NCBI GenBank assembly: GCA_905214365.1
Contig: CAJMMH010000144.1
Location: 1 to 7,195, forward strand
Direction of reading: 5' to 3'
DNA length: 7,195 nt
DNA from: an uncultured bacterium
GTDB lineage: Bacteria > Bacillota > Clostridia > Lachnospirales > Lachnospiraceae
The notes below the pieces were generated by a model. That model searched no databases and was not told the DNA's origin. It saw only the letters and a list, made by a program, of their open reading frames with translations. A program made the translations under genes and the position numbers. This document shows positions 1 to 6,483 of this stretch, in pieces (positions within the stretch are counted from its first letter, which is position 1; each line of letters starts with the position of its first letter).

Positions 1-375
1 ATATACATGAAGCTTGTCGATCATTGCTCTGCCAAGCGGTCCCTTCGGAAGCATACCGGCAACTGCAAGCTCAATCACCTTCTCCGGCTTCTTGTCCAGC
101 ATCTCTCTCAGAGTTGCAGACTTAAAACCACCAACATAATCAGAGTGTGTATAGTACAGCTTCTGATCCAGCTTCTTGCCTGTTACAGCAATCTTCTCAG
201 CATTGATCACGATTACATAATCACCTGTATCAACATGAGGGGTAAACTCCGGCTTATTCTTTCCTCTTAAAACCTTTGCTACCTCTGAGGTTAAACGTCC
301 TAACGTCTGTCCTGCCGCATCCACAACGTACCATTTCTTTTCAATCTTTGCAGGATTTGCCATGTAAGTCTTCAT
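1..375 (-). CDS. rplM: 50S ribosomal protein L13, 3' end outside window
   Basis: L13 is an early-assembling protein of the large ribosomal subunit. The 125 codons present read MKTYMANPAKIEKKWYVVDA at the N-terminus and reach GMLPKGPLGRAMIDKLHVY at residues 107-125, the hallmark segment of the family. L13 is usually about 142-147 residues, so roughly 20 C-terminal residues lie beyond the left edge. The start at 375 is supported by an AGGAGG ribosome binding site at 383-388 with a 7-nt spacer. The in-frame ATG at codon 5 has no such site at the right distance. Codon use is more A/T-ending (for example GTT, GCT, ACA, TTA) than in the genes upstream, as expected of a highly expressed ribosomal gene. 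In Firmicutes rpsI normally follows, which would be outside this window. Confidence 0.97.
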   Translation of the reverse strand, partial: MKTYMANPAKIEKKWYVVDAAGQTLGRLTSEVAKVLRGKNKPEFTPHVDTGDYVIVINAEKIAVTGKKLDQKLYYTHSDYVGGFKSATLREMLDKKPEKVIELAVAGMLPKGPLGRAMIDKLHVY

Positions 376-510
376 TGGAATTCCTCCTAAATCATATATC
401 ATACAACATACACATCAATTTGTTCCATTGTAATGGTAACGTCTGTCCTCACCGGGGCTGTGGTTCCTCCAGACTATTTACATACGAAGAACACTATGCC
501 GAAACACAGC
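376..510 (-). promoter_or_regulatory. rplM 5' leader, candidate L13 autoregulatory leader
   Basis: From the predicted transcription start near 510 to the rplM start codon there are about 135 nt without a credible gene. Visible structure includes complementary arms GTCTG/CAGAC (plus positions 441-445 and 470-474) enclosing a G/C-rich interior that contains a GGAGG sequence. A second inverted repeat is CCATT-GT-AATGG at 425-436, and a bulged stem (ATGC/GCAT core) lies near the 5' end at about 496-512. Firmicutes are known to carry an L13 leader RNA family upstream of rplM. The position and size fit that family, but I cannot match the family consensus from memory, so the assignment rests on location. 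The last bases carry the AGGAGG site that serves rplM. Confidence 0.5.
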
Positions 511-516
511 ATTAGT

Positions 517-572
517 ATTATATTACACGATGCCATGCGTGTCAATTACTTTTTTCACTTTTTTTCTTTTTT
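517..572 (-). promoter_or_regulatory. Strong sigma-A promoter of rplM with A-tract upstream element
   Basis: On the minus strand the -35 box is TTGACA (plus positions 540-545) and the -10 box is TATAAT (517-522), separated by exactly 17 bp. Both hexamers are perfect consensus. Immediately upstream are three A-tracts of 6, 7 and 6 bases (550-555, 559-565, 567-572), resembling an UP element that contacts the RNA polymerase alpha subunit. Transcription should begin near 510. The remaining 70 bases back to the stop codon of the upstream ATPase gene (573-642) hold no intrinsic terminator in the minus direction, so read-through from upstream remains possible in addition to this promoter. Confidence 0.9.
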
Positions 573-642
573 CGCGTCCCGACCCGCTGCTGTTCACGCT
601 GCGCTGCTCCGCGCACAAGACCTGTATGTTTCCGTGCATCCT

Positions 643-2334
643 TTATCCGCGCAGGCGGTTCAGACACGCAAACAGCTCCTGCAGGCGCGGCATAACCGGA
701 TGCCCGCAGGAATAGCCCTTCGGCGTAATCGCCTGCAGGCCTCCCTTTTCTGCTTTTTCAAAGACTGCGTGAACTGCCTGCTGCTTTGTCAGCTTACGGT
801 ACTGCGGATTTAGCAGCAGCTCCCGGATCATCAATCCGAGCGCAATGCACTGTCCGCTGTCCGCGATCTGCTCCAGATAACGGACATCAATCGTTTCCCG
901 GTTGATCGTAATTCCATCCGTTCCGCTGACCTTGATGCGGTAATCACCGTACTTGTCAGGCAAAACCGACGCCTTCCAGCCTGCGGAAAACATCATCTGC
1001 GGAAAGGTCTCTCTGCTAATCCGGCACTGATTTTTCTCAGTCAAAAGCTTTGCCTGCGCAGTTACGTCCTTTACCCGGTAGCAGTCCATCCGCAGTACCA
1101 CATCCGCCTCCGCCAGATAATCGCCGCAGCTTCCGGCAACGATAATGGTAGAAATGCCGCGGTCCTCGTAAAGACTGCGAACCTTCCGGATGAACGGCGT
1201 GATCGGCTCTTCATCGTCCGCCACTAACTGTGCCATCAGCTGATCGCGGATCATAAAGTTGGTAGCTGTTGTATCCTCATCAATCAGAAAAAGCCGGCTC
1301 CCCGCCTCGATTGCTTCTGTCACATTTGCGGCCTGCGAGGTGCTTCCCGACGCGTTGTCCGTCTGAAAATGAACGGTATCCTGACCGTTCGGCAGATGCC
1401 GGATAAACGCGGAAATATCACAGTCGCGGACGCTCCGTCCATCCTCCGCTCGCAGCTTTACCGCATCCGCTCTTGTCAGGACATACTCTCTTCCATCCCC
1501 CTCAATATGTGAATAAACGCCCGCTTCCAGAGCCCGCAGCAATGTGGACTTTCCATGATAACCGCCTCCGGCAATCACAGTCACTCCCTCCGGGATTCCC
1601 ATTCCCTTTACCGGGCCGCCGTACGGAAGCTCCATTGTAATCTCCAGGGACTCCGGCGATGCAAACGGAACCGCACTCTTCATCGGCCGGTCACTTACGC
1701 CGCTTTCTCTCGGCAGGATTGCCCCGTTGGCAACAAACGCCGTCAGATGCCGCTCTGCCAGCTGTCTGCGGATCTCCTGCTGATTCACTGCCAGCTCCAT
1801 GCGCCGCTGCAGCTGAGCTGGTTTCCATGCGGATGCAAAAAATGTCTGCTCAACAACCGCCGGAATGATTTCAAATACAATCACGGCCAGCTCATCAGAA
1901 AGAATGCTTCTTCCTCTTGCCGGAAAACCGACCTCAAACCGCCCTTCGAGTGAATGAGACGAAATTGTGACCGCAATCCGCTCGATCATCTCCTGCCCGG
2001 TCCTGCAGGTTGTCAGATTTCCGCTTTTCCCGGAGCCCATCCGCCGCTCTTCCTTTTCCCTCAGCACAGCCGAAAACCGACGCAGAATCAAATCCTCAAA
2101 CGCAATCTTCTTCTCTCTGCTGTCCCAGAGCGTTCCACAAAAGCCGTGTCCCTTCGTCGGAATCTCCACACGCACCCTCGATGGTGCCGCAAACGGATCT
2201 CCCTGCACATGATCAATCCACAGCGTAAATGTTCGGAAATCATAGCCTCCTGCCAGCTGCTTATACAGCCCGTACGGCTTATGATTAATCTGTCTCAGCT
2301 GATCCTTCAGCTGCTGCATTGTCTGTATCTGCAT
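643..2334 (-). CDS. ABC-class P-loop ATPase (PF09818/COG3044 type), function unknown
   Basis: The 563-residue soluble protein matches the family named predicted ATPase of the ABC class. The N-terminal half (about 1-220) carries the family-specific region (for example KPYGLYKQLAGGYDF near residue 20). The nucleotide-binding core follows: Walker A GGGYHGKST at 256-264, an ABC-signature-like SGSTSQAAN at 329-337, Walker B LFLIDED at 348-354, then TTATNFMIRDQLMAQLV, a strongly family-specific segment. A glycine-bearing GSCGDYLAEADVV follows at about 401-413. There are no membrane segments, so it is not a transporter ATPase. The start at 2334 (MQIQTMQQL) is preferred for its AAAGGA site with a 7-nt spacer and because it gives the usual family length. 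ATG 2358 and ATG 2421 are longer in-frame alternatives. A trypanosome homologue, MRB1590, is an RNA-editing factor; the bacterial role is not known. It sits 138 nt after truA and upstream of rplM. Confidence 0.9.
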   Translation of the reverse strand: MQIQTMQQLKDQLRQINHKPYGLYKQLAGGYDFRTFTLWIDHVQGDPFAAPSRVRVEIPTKGHGFCGTLWDSREKKIAFEDLILRRFSAVLREKEERRMGSGKSGNLTTCRTGQEMIERIAVTISSHSLEGRFEVGFPARGRSILSDELAVIVFEIIPAVVEQTFFASAWKPAQLQRRMELAVNQQEIRRQLAERHLTAFVANGAILPRESGVSDRPMKSAVPFASPESLEITMELPYGGPVKGMGIPEGVTVIAGGGYHGKSTLLRALEAGVYSHIEGDGREYVLTRADAVKLRAEDGRSVRDCDISAFIRHLPNGQDTVHFQTDNASGSTSQAANVTEAIEAGSRLFLIDEDTTATNFMIRDQLMAQLVADDEEPITPFIRKVRSLYEDRGISTIIVAGSCGDYLAEADVVLRMDCYRVKDVTAQAKLLTEKNQCRISRETFPQMMFSAGWKASVLPDKYGDYRIKVSGTDGITINRETIDVRYLEQIADSGQCIALGLMIRELLLNPQYRKLTKQQAVHAVFEKAEKGGLQAITPKGYSCGHPVMPRLQELFACLNRLRG

Positions 2335-2341
2335 CTTAATG

Positions 2342-2347
2342 TCCTTT
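2342..2347 (-). promoter_or_regulatory. Ribosome binding site fixing the ATPase start
   Basis: AAAGGA on the minus strand lies 7 nt before the ATG at 2334. The in-frame ATG at 2358 has AAAGG directly against it and a better-spaced GGAAAGGG further up, so it is a plausible second choice that would add eight residues (MPDRKDIK). The ATG at 2421 lacks a convincing site. Confidence 0.6.
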
Positions 2348-2429
2348 CTGTCTGGCATTCCTTTATTCCCTTTCCTTCGGGTCTGTAACCGCGGCAAAGG
2401 CTTTTCGCCCGGCAGGCACAACGATAGCA

Positions 2430-2460
2430 GGCCCCGGACAGCCTGTTCGCTGCCGGAGCC
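2430..2460 (-). other. Stable intergenic hairpin between truA and the ATPase gene
   Basis: In the minus-strand transcript GGCUCCGG-CAGC pairs with GCUG-U-CCGGGGCC. This gives a 12-bp stem with one G-U pair and a single bulged U around a 6-nt loop. It begins 12 nt after the truA stop codon. The bases after it are mixed (UGCUAUCGUUGUG), not a U-tract, so it is not a canonical intrinsic terminator. It could protect the 3' end of an upstream processed mRNA, attenuate read-through, or mark a processing site. The rest of the 138-nt gap holds no gene and no clear promoter. Confidence 0.55.
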
Positions 2461-2472
2461 GCAATCATTTTC

Positions 2473-3564
2473 TTATTCTTCCTCCGCATCTGCTTCCTGC
2501 GAATAGCGCTTCTCGTCTCTTGTCGGATACCAGATTGCTTCGCCCTCCGGCGATTCCGGATGCTCTTCACCGCTTCCAAAAACAAAATATCCGATCTGAT
2601 AGCCTTCCTTCAGATGTCCGGTCCGGTCACAAACATAAACCTGGGACGCGCCGTTTCTGGACGCCTGCTTGGTCAGGCGCAGCAGCGTACGGTCAAAATC
2701 CCGCTCCTCGCAGGCCCGGATCTCAATCCATGCCGGACCTCCTTCCGGTACCTCCCTCTGAAACAGCCGGTAAGACCAGTGCGTGTTGTCCTCATCCGTT
2801 ACCGCCGGAAGCATCAGCTCTTCCTCAATTGAAACAAGGGTCAGTCCCTGCGCAGGCGCTTTTGGTCCTGCTTTGCTGCGGTCTCTCGCTTCCAGCGCTT
2901 CCAGAACCTGCTCCGGCTTCCAGAATCCGCAGCCGACCTTGATCAGTGTCCCTACAATAATCCGGACCATGTTGTAAAGGAATCCGTTTCCGCAAATCCG
3001 AATCGCAATCAGATCTCCTGTTTTTGTCAGATCCAGACTGTAAATCCGCCGCACGGTATCCTCGGCCTGCGTACGGATCGAGCAAAAGCTTTTGAAGTCA
3101 TGCTCGCCGACCAGATACCCGGCTGCCTGACGCATCGCCTCCAGATCCAGATGATAATAATAAAAATACGAATTGAGGCGTTCTGCCGGAAACGGAACCC
3201 TCCGGTTCAGAATCCGGTATTCATATATTTTCCGGCTGTTGCATTTGCGCGGATGCCAGTCCGGCGCAACCTCCATGGATTCCTGAATCACAATATCCTC
3301 CGGCAGCCGCTGATTCAGCGCAATGCAGATTTTATCTGCCGGCATCCTTGCCGACGTGTCAAACACCGCAATGTTTCCCCACGCGTGAACGCCGGAATCC
3401 GTGCGGCTCGCGCCGATCACCTGGACCTCCTCTTTCAGCAGGCGGGAAAGCTCCCGGTTCAGCATCTCTTCGATTGTCACTCCGTTTGGCTGGGTCTGCC
3501 AGCCGCAATACCTGGTGCCATCGTAGGCAACCACCATTTTTACCCGTTTCAAGCAGTCGTCCAT
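2473..3564 (-). CDS. truA: tRNA pseudouridine(38-40) synthase TruA with long C-terminal extension
   Basis: TruA converts uridines 38, 39 and 40 of the tRNA anticodon stem-loop to pseudouridine. The N-terminus has VVAYDGTRYCGWQTQPNGVTI, followed by GASRTDSGVHAW with the catalytic Asp at residue 56. The second half has HDFKSFC near 155-161, GNGFLYNMVRIIVGTL at 192-207 and APAQGLTLVSI at 236-246, which is normally the C-terminal end of the enzyme. Usual length is about 245-265 residues; this protein is 363. Residues 250-363 are an extra segment with a folded-looking part (about 264-330) and an acidic, proline-containing tail ending DAEEE. The ATG at 3564 overlaps the end of ecfT by 16 nt and has GGAAAGG directly before it, which is tight spacing. 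A TTG at 3552 would start MKRVKMVVAYDG, the more typical TruA N-terminus, and is a real alternative. Confidence 0.95.
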   Translation of the reverse strand: MDDCLKRVKMVVAYDGTRYCGWQTQPNGVTIEEMLNRELSRLLKEEVQVIGASRTDSGVHAWGNIAVFDTSARMPADKICIALNQRLPEDIVIQESMEVAPDWHPRKCNSRKIYEYRILNRRVPFPAERLNSYFYYYHLDLEAMRQAAGYLVGEHDFKSFCSIRTQAEDTVRRIYSLDLTKTGDLIAIRICGNGFLYNMVRIIVGTLIKVGCGFWKPEQVLEALEARDRSKAGPKAPAQGLTLVSIEEELMLPAVTDEDNTHWSYRLFQREVPEGGPAWIEIRACEERDFDRTLLRLTKQASRNGASQVYVCDRTGHLKEGYQIGYFVFGSGEEHPESPEGEAIWYPTRDEKRYSQEADAEEE

Positions 3565-4370
3565 CCTTTCCAGAGCATACGAAGCGCAATCATAATCACC
3601 AGATATCCGCCCAGAAGCAGATACGCCAGATAATCCCGCCGCTCATACTGAAGCGGCTTCATCTTTGTCCGGCAGCTATCTCCATGGTAACAGCGTGCCT
3701 CCATCGCAAGCGCCAGATCCGACGCCCGGCGGAACGCAGAAATAAACAGCGGAATCAGCAGAGGAACCATCGCTTTTGCCCTGCGGATCAGGCCGCCGCT
3801 CTCAAAGTCTGCCCCTCTCGCCATCTGTGCCTTCATAATCTTGTCTGTTTCTTCCATTAATATAGGAATAAAGCGAAGCGCAATCGACATAATCATCGCA
3901 ATCTCATGAACCGGAACATGTGCCTTTTTCAGAAAGCCAAGTCCCTTTTCCAGCCCATCAGTCAGCGCGTTCGGCGTCGTTGTCAGCGTCATAATCGTTG
4001 ATCCGAGAATGAGCATAATCAGACGCGCCGCCATATACAGCGCCTGAAAAAGTCCCTCTCTGGTAATCAGCTTCAGAACCGGAAGATCCAAAATCGGCTC
4101 TCCCTCTGTAAAAAACAGATTGAACGATACGCTGATCAGCATAATGATCAGAATGCTTTTCAGACCCCGCACCATAAACCGGAACGGAACTTTGCTCATC
4201 CGGATCACTGCCGCCAGCACAACCGCGGCAAACAGATAGCAGACCGGCCCCGTTCCAAGAAACAGACCAACCAGAAACAACAGCGTACCTAACAGCTTCA
4301 CGCGCGGATCCAGACGATGCAAAATCGAATCTGACGCGTAATACTGTCCAATGGTAATGTCCTTAATCAT
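3549..4370 (-). CDS. ecfT: Energy-coupling factor transporter transmembrane protein EcfT
   Basis: EcfT is the membrane scaffold that couples the EcfA1/EcfA2 ATPases to interchangeable substrate-binding S proteins in vitamin and metal uptake. The 273-residue product begins MIKDITIGQYYASDSILHRLDPRVK, a typical EcfT N-terminus (the DPR segment is conserved). Hydrophobic stretches lie at about 25-56, 70-88, 105-131 and 244-265. The cytoplasmic coupling region contains two arginine motifs, ARG at 184-186 (in MARGADFE) and ARC at 225-227 (in AMEARCYHG). The second is ARC where the generic motif is ARG. The start at 4370 is chosen for its AGGA site at 4378-4381 with a 7-nt spacer and its fit to family length; an upstream in-frame ATG at 4430 lies inside ecfA2. 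It overlaps ecfA2 by 8 nt and truA by 16 nt, indicating translational coupling. Confidence 0.95.
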   Translation of the reverse strand: MIKDITIGQYYASDSILHRLDPRVKLLGTLLFLVGLFLGTGPVCYLFAAVVLAAVIRMSKVPFRFMVRGLKSILIIMLISVSFNLFFTEGEPILDLPVLKLITREGLFQALYMAARLIMLILGSTIMTLTTTPNALTDGLEKGLGFLKKAHVPVHEIAMIMSIALRFIPILMEETDKIMKAQMARGADFESGGLIRRAKAMVPLLIPLFISAFRRASDLALAMEARCYHGDSCRTKMKPLQYERRDYLAYLLLGGYLVIMIALRMLWKGWTTA

Positions 4371-5235
4371 GGCATTTTCCTGCCTTTCTCCGCGCAAGCG
4401 CCTGCAAAATCGCCTCTTTTGCCTCTGCAACCGTCATCAAGTCCTCCGGGACCTGAAATCCTCTGCGGATCAGCTCATCCGCCAGATACGACACCTGCGG
4501 AGCGGCAAGTCCCAGCTGCTTCAGTTCCTTTTTATAATGGAACACACGCCGCGGCTCATCGTCGTAACGGATTTCCCCGTTGTCAACAACAATCAGACGG
4601 CCCGCATACCGCGCCACGTCCTCCATGCTGTGCGATACCAACACCACAGTGATCTTCCGCTCCCGCTGAAGCAGAGCCACCTGATCAAGAATCTCATCTC
4701 TGCCCTTCGGATCAAGCCCCGCCGTCGGTTCATCCAGAATCAGGTACGACGGATTCATCGCCAGTACCCCCGCAATTGCCACGCGCCGCTTCTGCCCGCC
4801 GGACAGTTCAAACGGCGAACGGGAATCATAGCTTTCATCCAGGCCAACCATAGTCAATGCTTCTCTTGCCCGCGCCTTAATCTCATCCTCTGACAGTCCC
4901 TGGTTCTTCGGTCCGAAGCAGACATCCTGAAACACCGTCTCTTCAAACAGCTGATGCTCCGGATACTGAAATACCAGACCAACCCGACTGCGAAGCGTCC
5001 GCAGCGGATATCCCTTTTCCCAGATATCCTTCCCGTCAAGCGAAACCGTCCCAGACGTCGGCCTAATCAGGCCATTCATGTGCTGAATCAGTGTTGACTT
5101 GCCGGAACCGGTATGACCGATAATTCCGATAAACTGATTTTCCGGAATTGTCAGGCAGACATCAGAAAGCGCCTTTACCGGTTCCGGTACATCCGGATCA
5201 TATACATATGTTACGTGATCTAATACAAGTGCCAT
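4363..5235 (-). CDS. ecfA2: Energy-coupling factor transporter ATPase EcfA2
   Basis: This is one of the two cytoplasmic ATPases of the ECF transporter module; it pairs with EcfA1 and docks on EcfT. The 290-residue protein has Walker A GHTGSGKST at 40-48, the Q-loop glutamine at 90 (VFQYPEHQLFEETV), the ABC signature LSGGQ at 144-148, Walker B YLILDEP with catalytic Glu169, the D-loop GLDP at 173-176 and the switch His202. All catalytic elements are intact. TAGLDP and the QYPEHQLF Q-loop are typical of EcfA2 as opposed to EcfA1. The residues after about 225 form the ECF-specific C-terminal domain that helps ATPase dimerisation. The start has an AGGAG site with a 6-nt spacer. It is separated from ecfA1 by an unusually long 156-nt gap and overlaps ecfT. 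Confidence 0.96.
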   Translation of the reverse strand: MALVLDHVTYVYDPDVPEPVKALSDVCLTIPENQFIGIIGHTGSGKSTLIQHMNGLIRPTSGTVSLDGKDIWEKGYPLRTLRSRVGLVFQYPEHQLFEETVFQDVCFGPKNQGLSEDEIKARAREALTMVGLDESYDSRSPFELSGGQKRRVAIAGVLAMNPSYLILDEPTAGLDPKGRDEILDQVALLQRERKITVVLVSHSMEDVARYAGRLIVVDNGEIRYDDEPRRVFHYKKELKQLGLAAPQVSYLADELIRRGFQVPEDLMTVAEAKEAILQALARRKAGKCHD

Positions 5236-5391
5236 TCTCTTCTCCTGCTGTTCCTTCTTACCTTATCACGTTCTGTTTCCTGCTGCCCGCGCTGCCGGTA
5301 TTTTACCGCAATATGGCTTCCTCTTCCTGACCGCTTCCGCTGCTGCAGTCCCGGCTTTTCCTTCGCAGTTTCTTTTACTGCTATATACCAA
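5236..5391 (-). other. Purine-rich spacer between ecfA1 and ecfA2, no gene seen
   Basis: Read on the minus strand these 156 bases are markedly purine-rich, with many GGAA, GAAG and AGGA runs, and end in the ecfA2 ribosome binding site. No promoter with acceptable boxes was found. Only weak local stems are visible, for example GCAGT/ACTGC soon after the ecfA1 stop and a CGGTA-TTT-TACCG stem near 5296-5308. One open frame crosses the gap from the ecfA1 tail into the ecfA2 start, but it is arginine-rich, of low complexity and has no family resemblance. Confidence 0.5.
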
Positions 5392-6258
5392 TCATCCGAT
5401 CTTATCCGCAGCCGCGCACAGCGCATCCGCAAACTCATCAATCGTCAGAATTCCATCCGGAAGCGGAACGCCCTCCTTTTTCAGCTCCCAGGCAAGCTCC
5501 GTTACCTGCGGCACGTCCAACCGGTAACGCTTCAGCTCATCCACATGGGAAAAGACTTCCCTGGGTGTCCCATCCAGTACAAGCTTTCCCTCATCCATGA
5601 CCATCACGCGGTCGGCGTCCACAACCTCTTCCATATAATGGGTAATCAGAACCACCGTGATATGCTCCTGCCGGTTTAGATCGTGAATGGTGCGGATAAC
5701 CTCTTTTCTTCCCATCGGATCAAGCATCGCCGTCGGCTCGTCCAGCACAATAACCTTTGGTTTCATTGCCATCACACCCGCAATCGCCACACGCTGCTTC
5801 TGTCCGCCGGACAGGCGGTTCGGCGAACGGTGACGATATGCCGCCATTCCGGTTTTACTCAGACTTTCCTCGACCCGCCGCCAGATCTCCTTCGTCGGCA
5901 CACCGAGATTTTCCGGGCCAAACGCCACATCCTCTTCCACGACATTCGCAATAATCTGGTTGTCTGGATTCTGAAACACCATCCCGGCCGTCTGCCTGAC
6001 ATCCCACAGATGGGACTCATCCTTTGTATCATAAGACTCAATATACACGGTTCCTTCTGTCGGAAGCAAAAGGGAATCCAGATGCCTTGCAAGCGTTGAC
6101 TTGCCGGAACCATTGTGTCCGAGCACCGCGACAAAGCTTCCCGCTTCAATCCCGGCTGTTACGCCGTCAATCGCCGTATTTTCTCCGGCTACTCTGCCAT
6201 CCTCTCCATAGCGTTCATACTTATGAACCAACTCCCGGATCCGAATAATCTGACTCAT
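5392..6258 (-). CDS. ecfA1: Energy-coupling factor transporter ATPase EcfA1
   Basis: This is the first ATPase of the ECF module and the first gene of the minus-strand cluster. The 288-residue protein has Walker A GHNGSGKST at 47-55, the Q-loop glutamine at 96 (MVFQNPDNQIIANVVEEDVAFG, very characteristic of EcfA1), LSGGQ at 149-153, Walker B VIVLDEP with catalytic Glu174, the D-loop MLDP and the switch His207. The TAMLDP sequence is typical of EcfA1. No key residue is missing, and the C-terminal domain after about 225 is intact. The start at 6258 has a GGGG-type site (AAAGGGG) with a 7-nt spacer. No S component is present nearby, which fits a group II ECF system in which one AAT module serves many S proteins encoded elsewhere. 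The gene has its own promoter and a leader of about 185 nt. Confidence 0.96.
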   Translation of the reverse strand: MSQIIRIRELVHKYERYGEDGRVAGENTAIDGVTAGIEAGSFVAVLGHNGSGKSTLARHLDSLLLPTEGTVYIESYDTKDESHLWDVRQTAGMVFQNPDNQIIANVVEEDVAFGPENLGVPTKEIWRRVEESLSKTGMAAYRHRSPNRLSGGQKQRVAIAGVMAMKPKVIVLDEPTAMLDPMGRKEVIRTIHDLNRQEHITVVLITHYMEEVVDADRVMVMDEGKLVLDGTPREVFSHVDELKRYRLDVPQVTELAWELKKEGVPLPDGILTIDEFADALCAAADKIG

Positions 6259-6276
6259 TTCCGTACCCCTTTATCC

Positions 6277-6326
6277 CTCGTTTTCTTATGTACTCTCGCC
6301 AATTCAGGTAAACGAGATTCCGAGAG
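6277..6326 (-). other. Interleaved complementary segments in the ecfA1 leader
   Basis: Plus-strand CTCGTTT (6277-6283) is complementary to AAACGAG (6310-6316), and CTCTCG (6293-6298) to CGAGAG (6321-6326). The pairs are interleaved, so in the ecfA1 mRNA they could form a pseudoknot or two alternative hairpins. The first arm ends about 18 nt before the start codon, close to the ribosome binding site. Part of the pattern comes from repeated CTCG/CGAG units and may be chance. No known riboswitch class is recognised. Confidence 0.3.
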
Positions 6327-6410
6327 CACATTCTTTTATTATGAGGGCTTTTGTTCTATTCCTGTTCACACTTCGCACAAACCGCAGCTGATTTTGCTCA
6401 GACAGCGACA

Positions 6411-6432
6411 GAATTTTCAGTTCAGAAAATTC
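6411..6432. repeat. Perfect 8+8 bp inverted repeat in the ecfA1 leader
   Basis: GAATTTTC, a 6-bp centre AGTTCA, then GAAAATTC form an exact inverted repeat. It covers about +13 to +34 of the predicted ecfA1 transcript. The dyad is the right size for a dimeric transcription factor operator and is A/T-rich in its arms. As RNA it would be only a modest hairpin. No specific regulator is recognised. Confidence 0.45.
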
Positions 6433-6450
6433 CTGCCGTGAACTTTTGCT

Positions 6451-6479
6451 ATCATAACATGAAGCCTGAAAAAATGCAA
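6451..6479 (-). promoter_or_regulatory. Extended -10 promoter for ecfA1
   Basis: On the minus strand the -10 box is TATGAT (plus 6451-6456), preceded by TGT, giving the TGn extension. A weak -35 TTGCAT (6474-6479) lies 17 bp away. Transcription would start near 6444, leaving a leader of about 185 nt. The extension compensates for the poor -35 match (3 of 6). This is the only good minus-strand promoter candidate in the intergenic region; a CATAAT sequence further down lacks a properly spaced -35. Confidence 0.6.
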
Positions 6480-6483
6480 TACA

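Noticed and set aside
474..512. Possible 12-codon leader peptide starting with ATG at 512 in the rplM leader
   Set aside because: The ATG falls at or before the predicted transcription start and has no ribosome binding site; the codons show no attenuation-type run.
433..813. Plus-strand open frame across the rplM leader and the end of the ATPase gene
   Set aside because: It is antisense to the promoter, leader and ATPase coding region, has no ribosome binding site and shows no family resemblance.
2335..2421. Longer N-terminus for the ATPase (starts at 2358 or 2421)
   Set aside because: The extra residues are basic and of low complexity, the better-spaced ribosome binding site belongs to 2334, and the shorter form fits family length.
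5220..5441. Minus-strand 73-codon frame spanning the ecfA1-ecfA2 gap
   Set aside because: It overlaps both ecf genes in another frame, is arginine-rich and low in complexity, and matches no known protein type.
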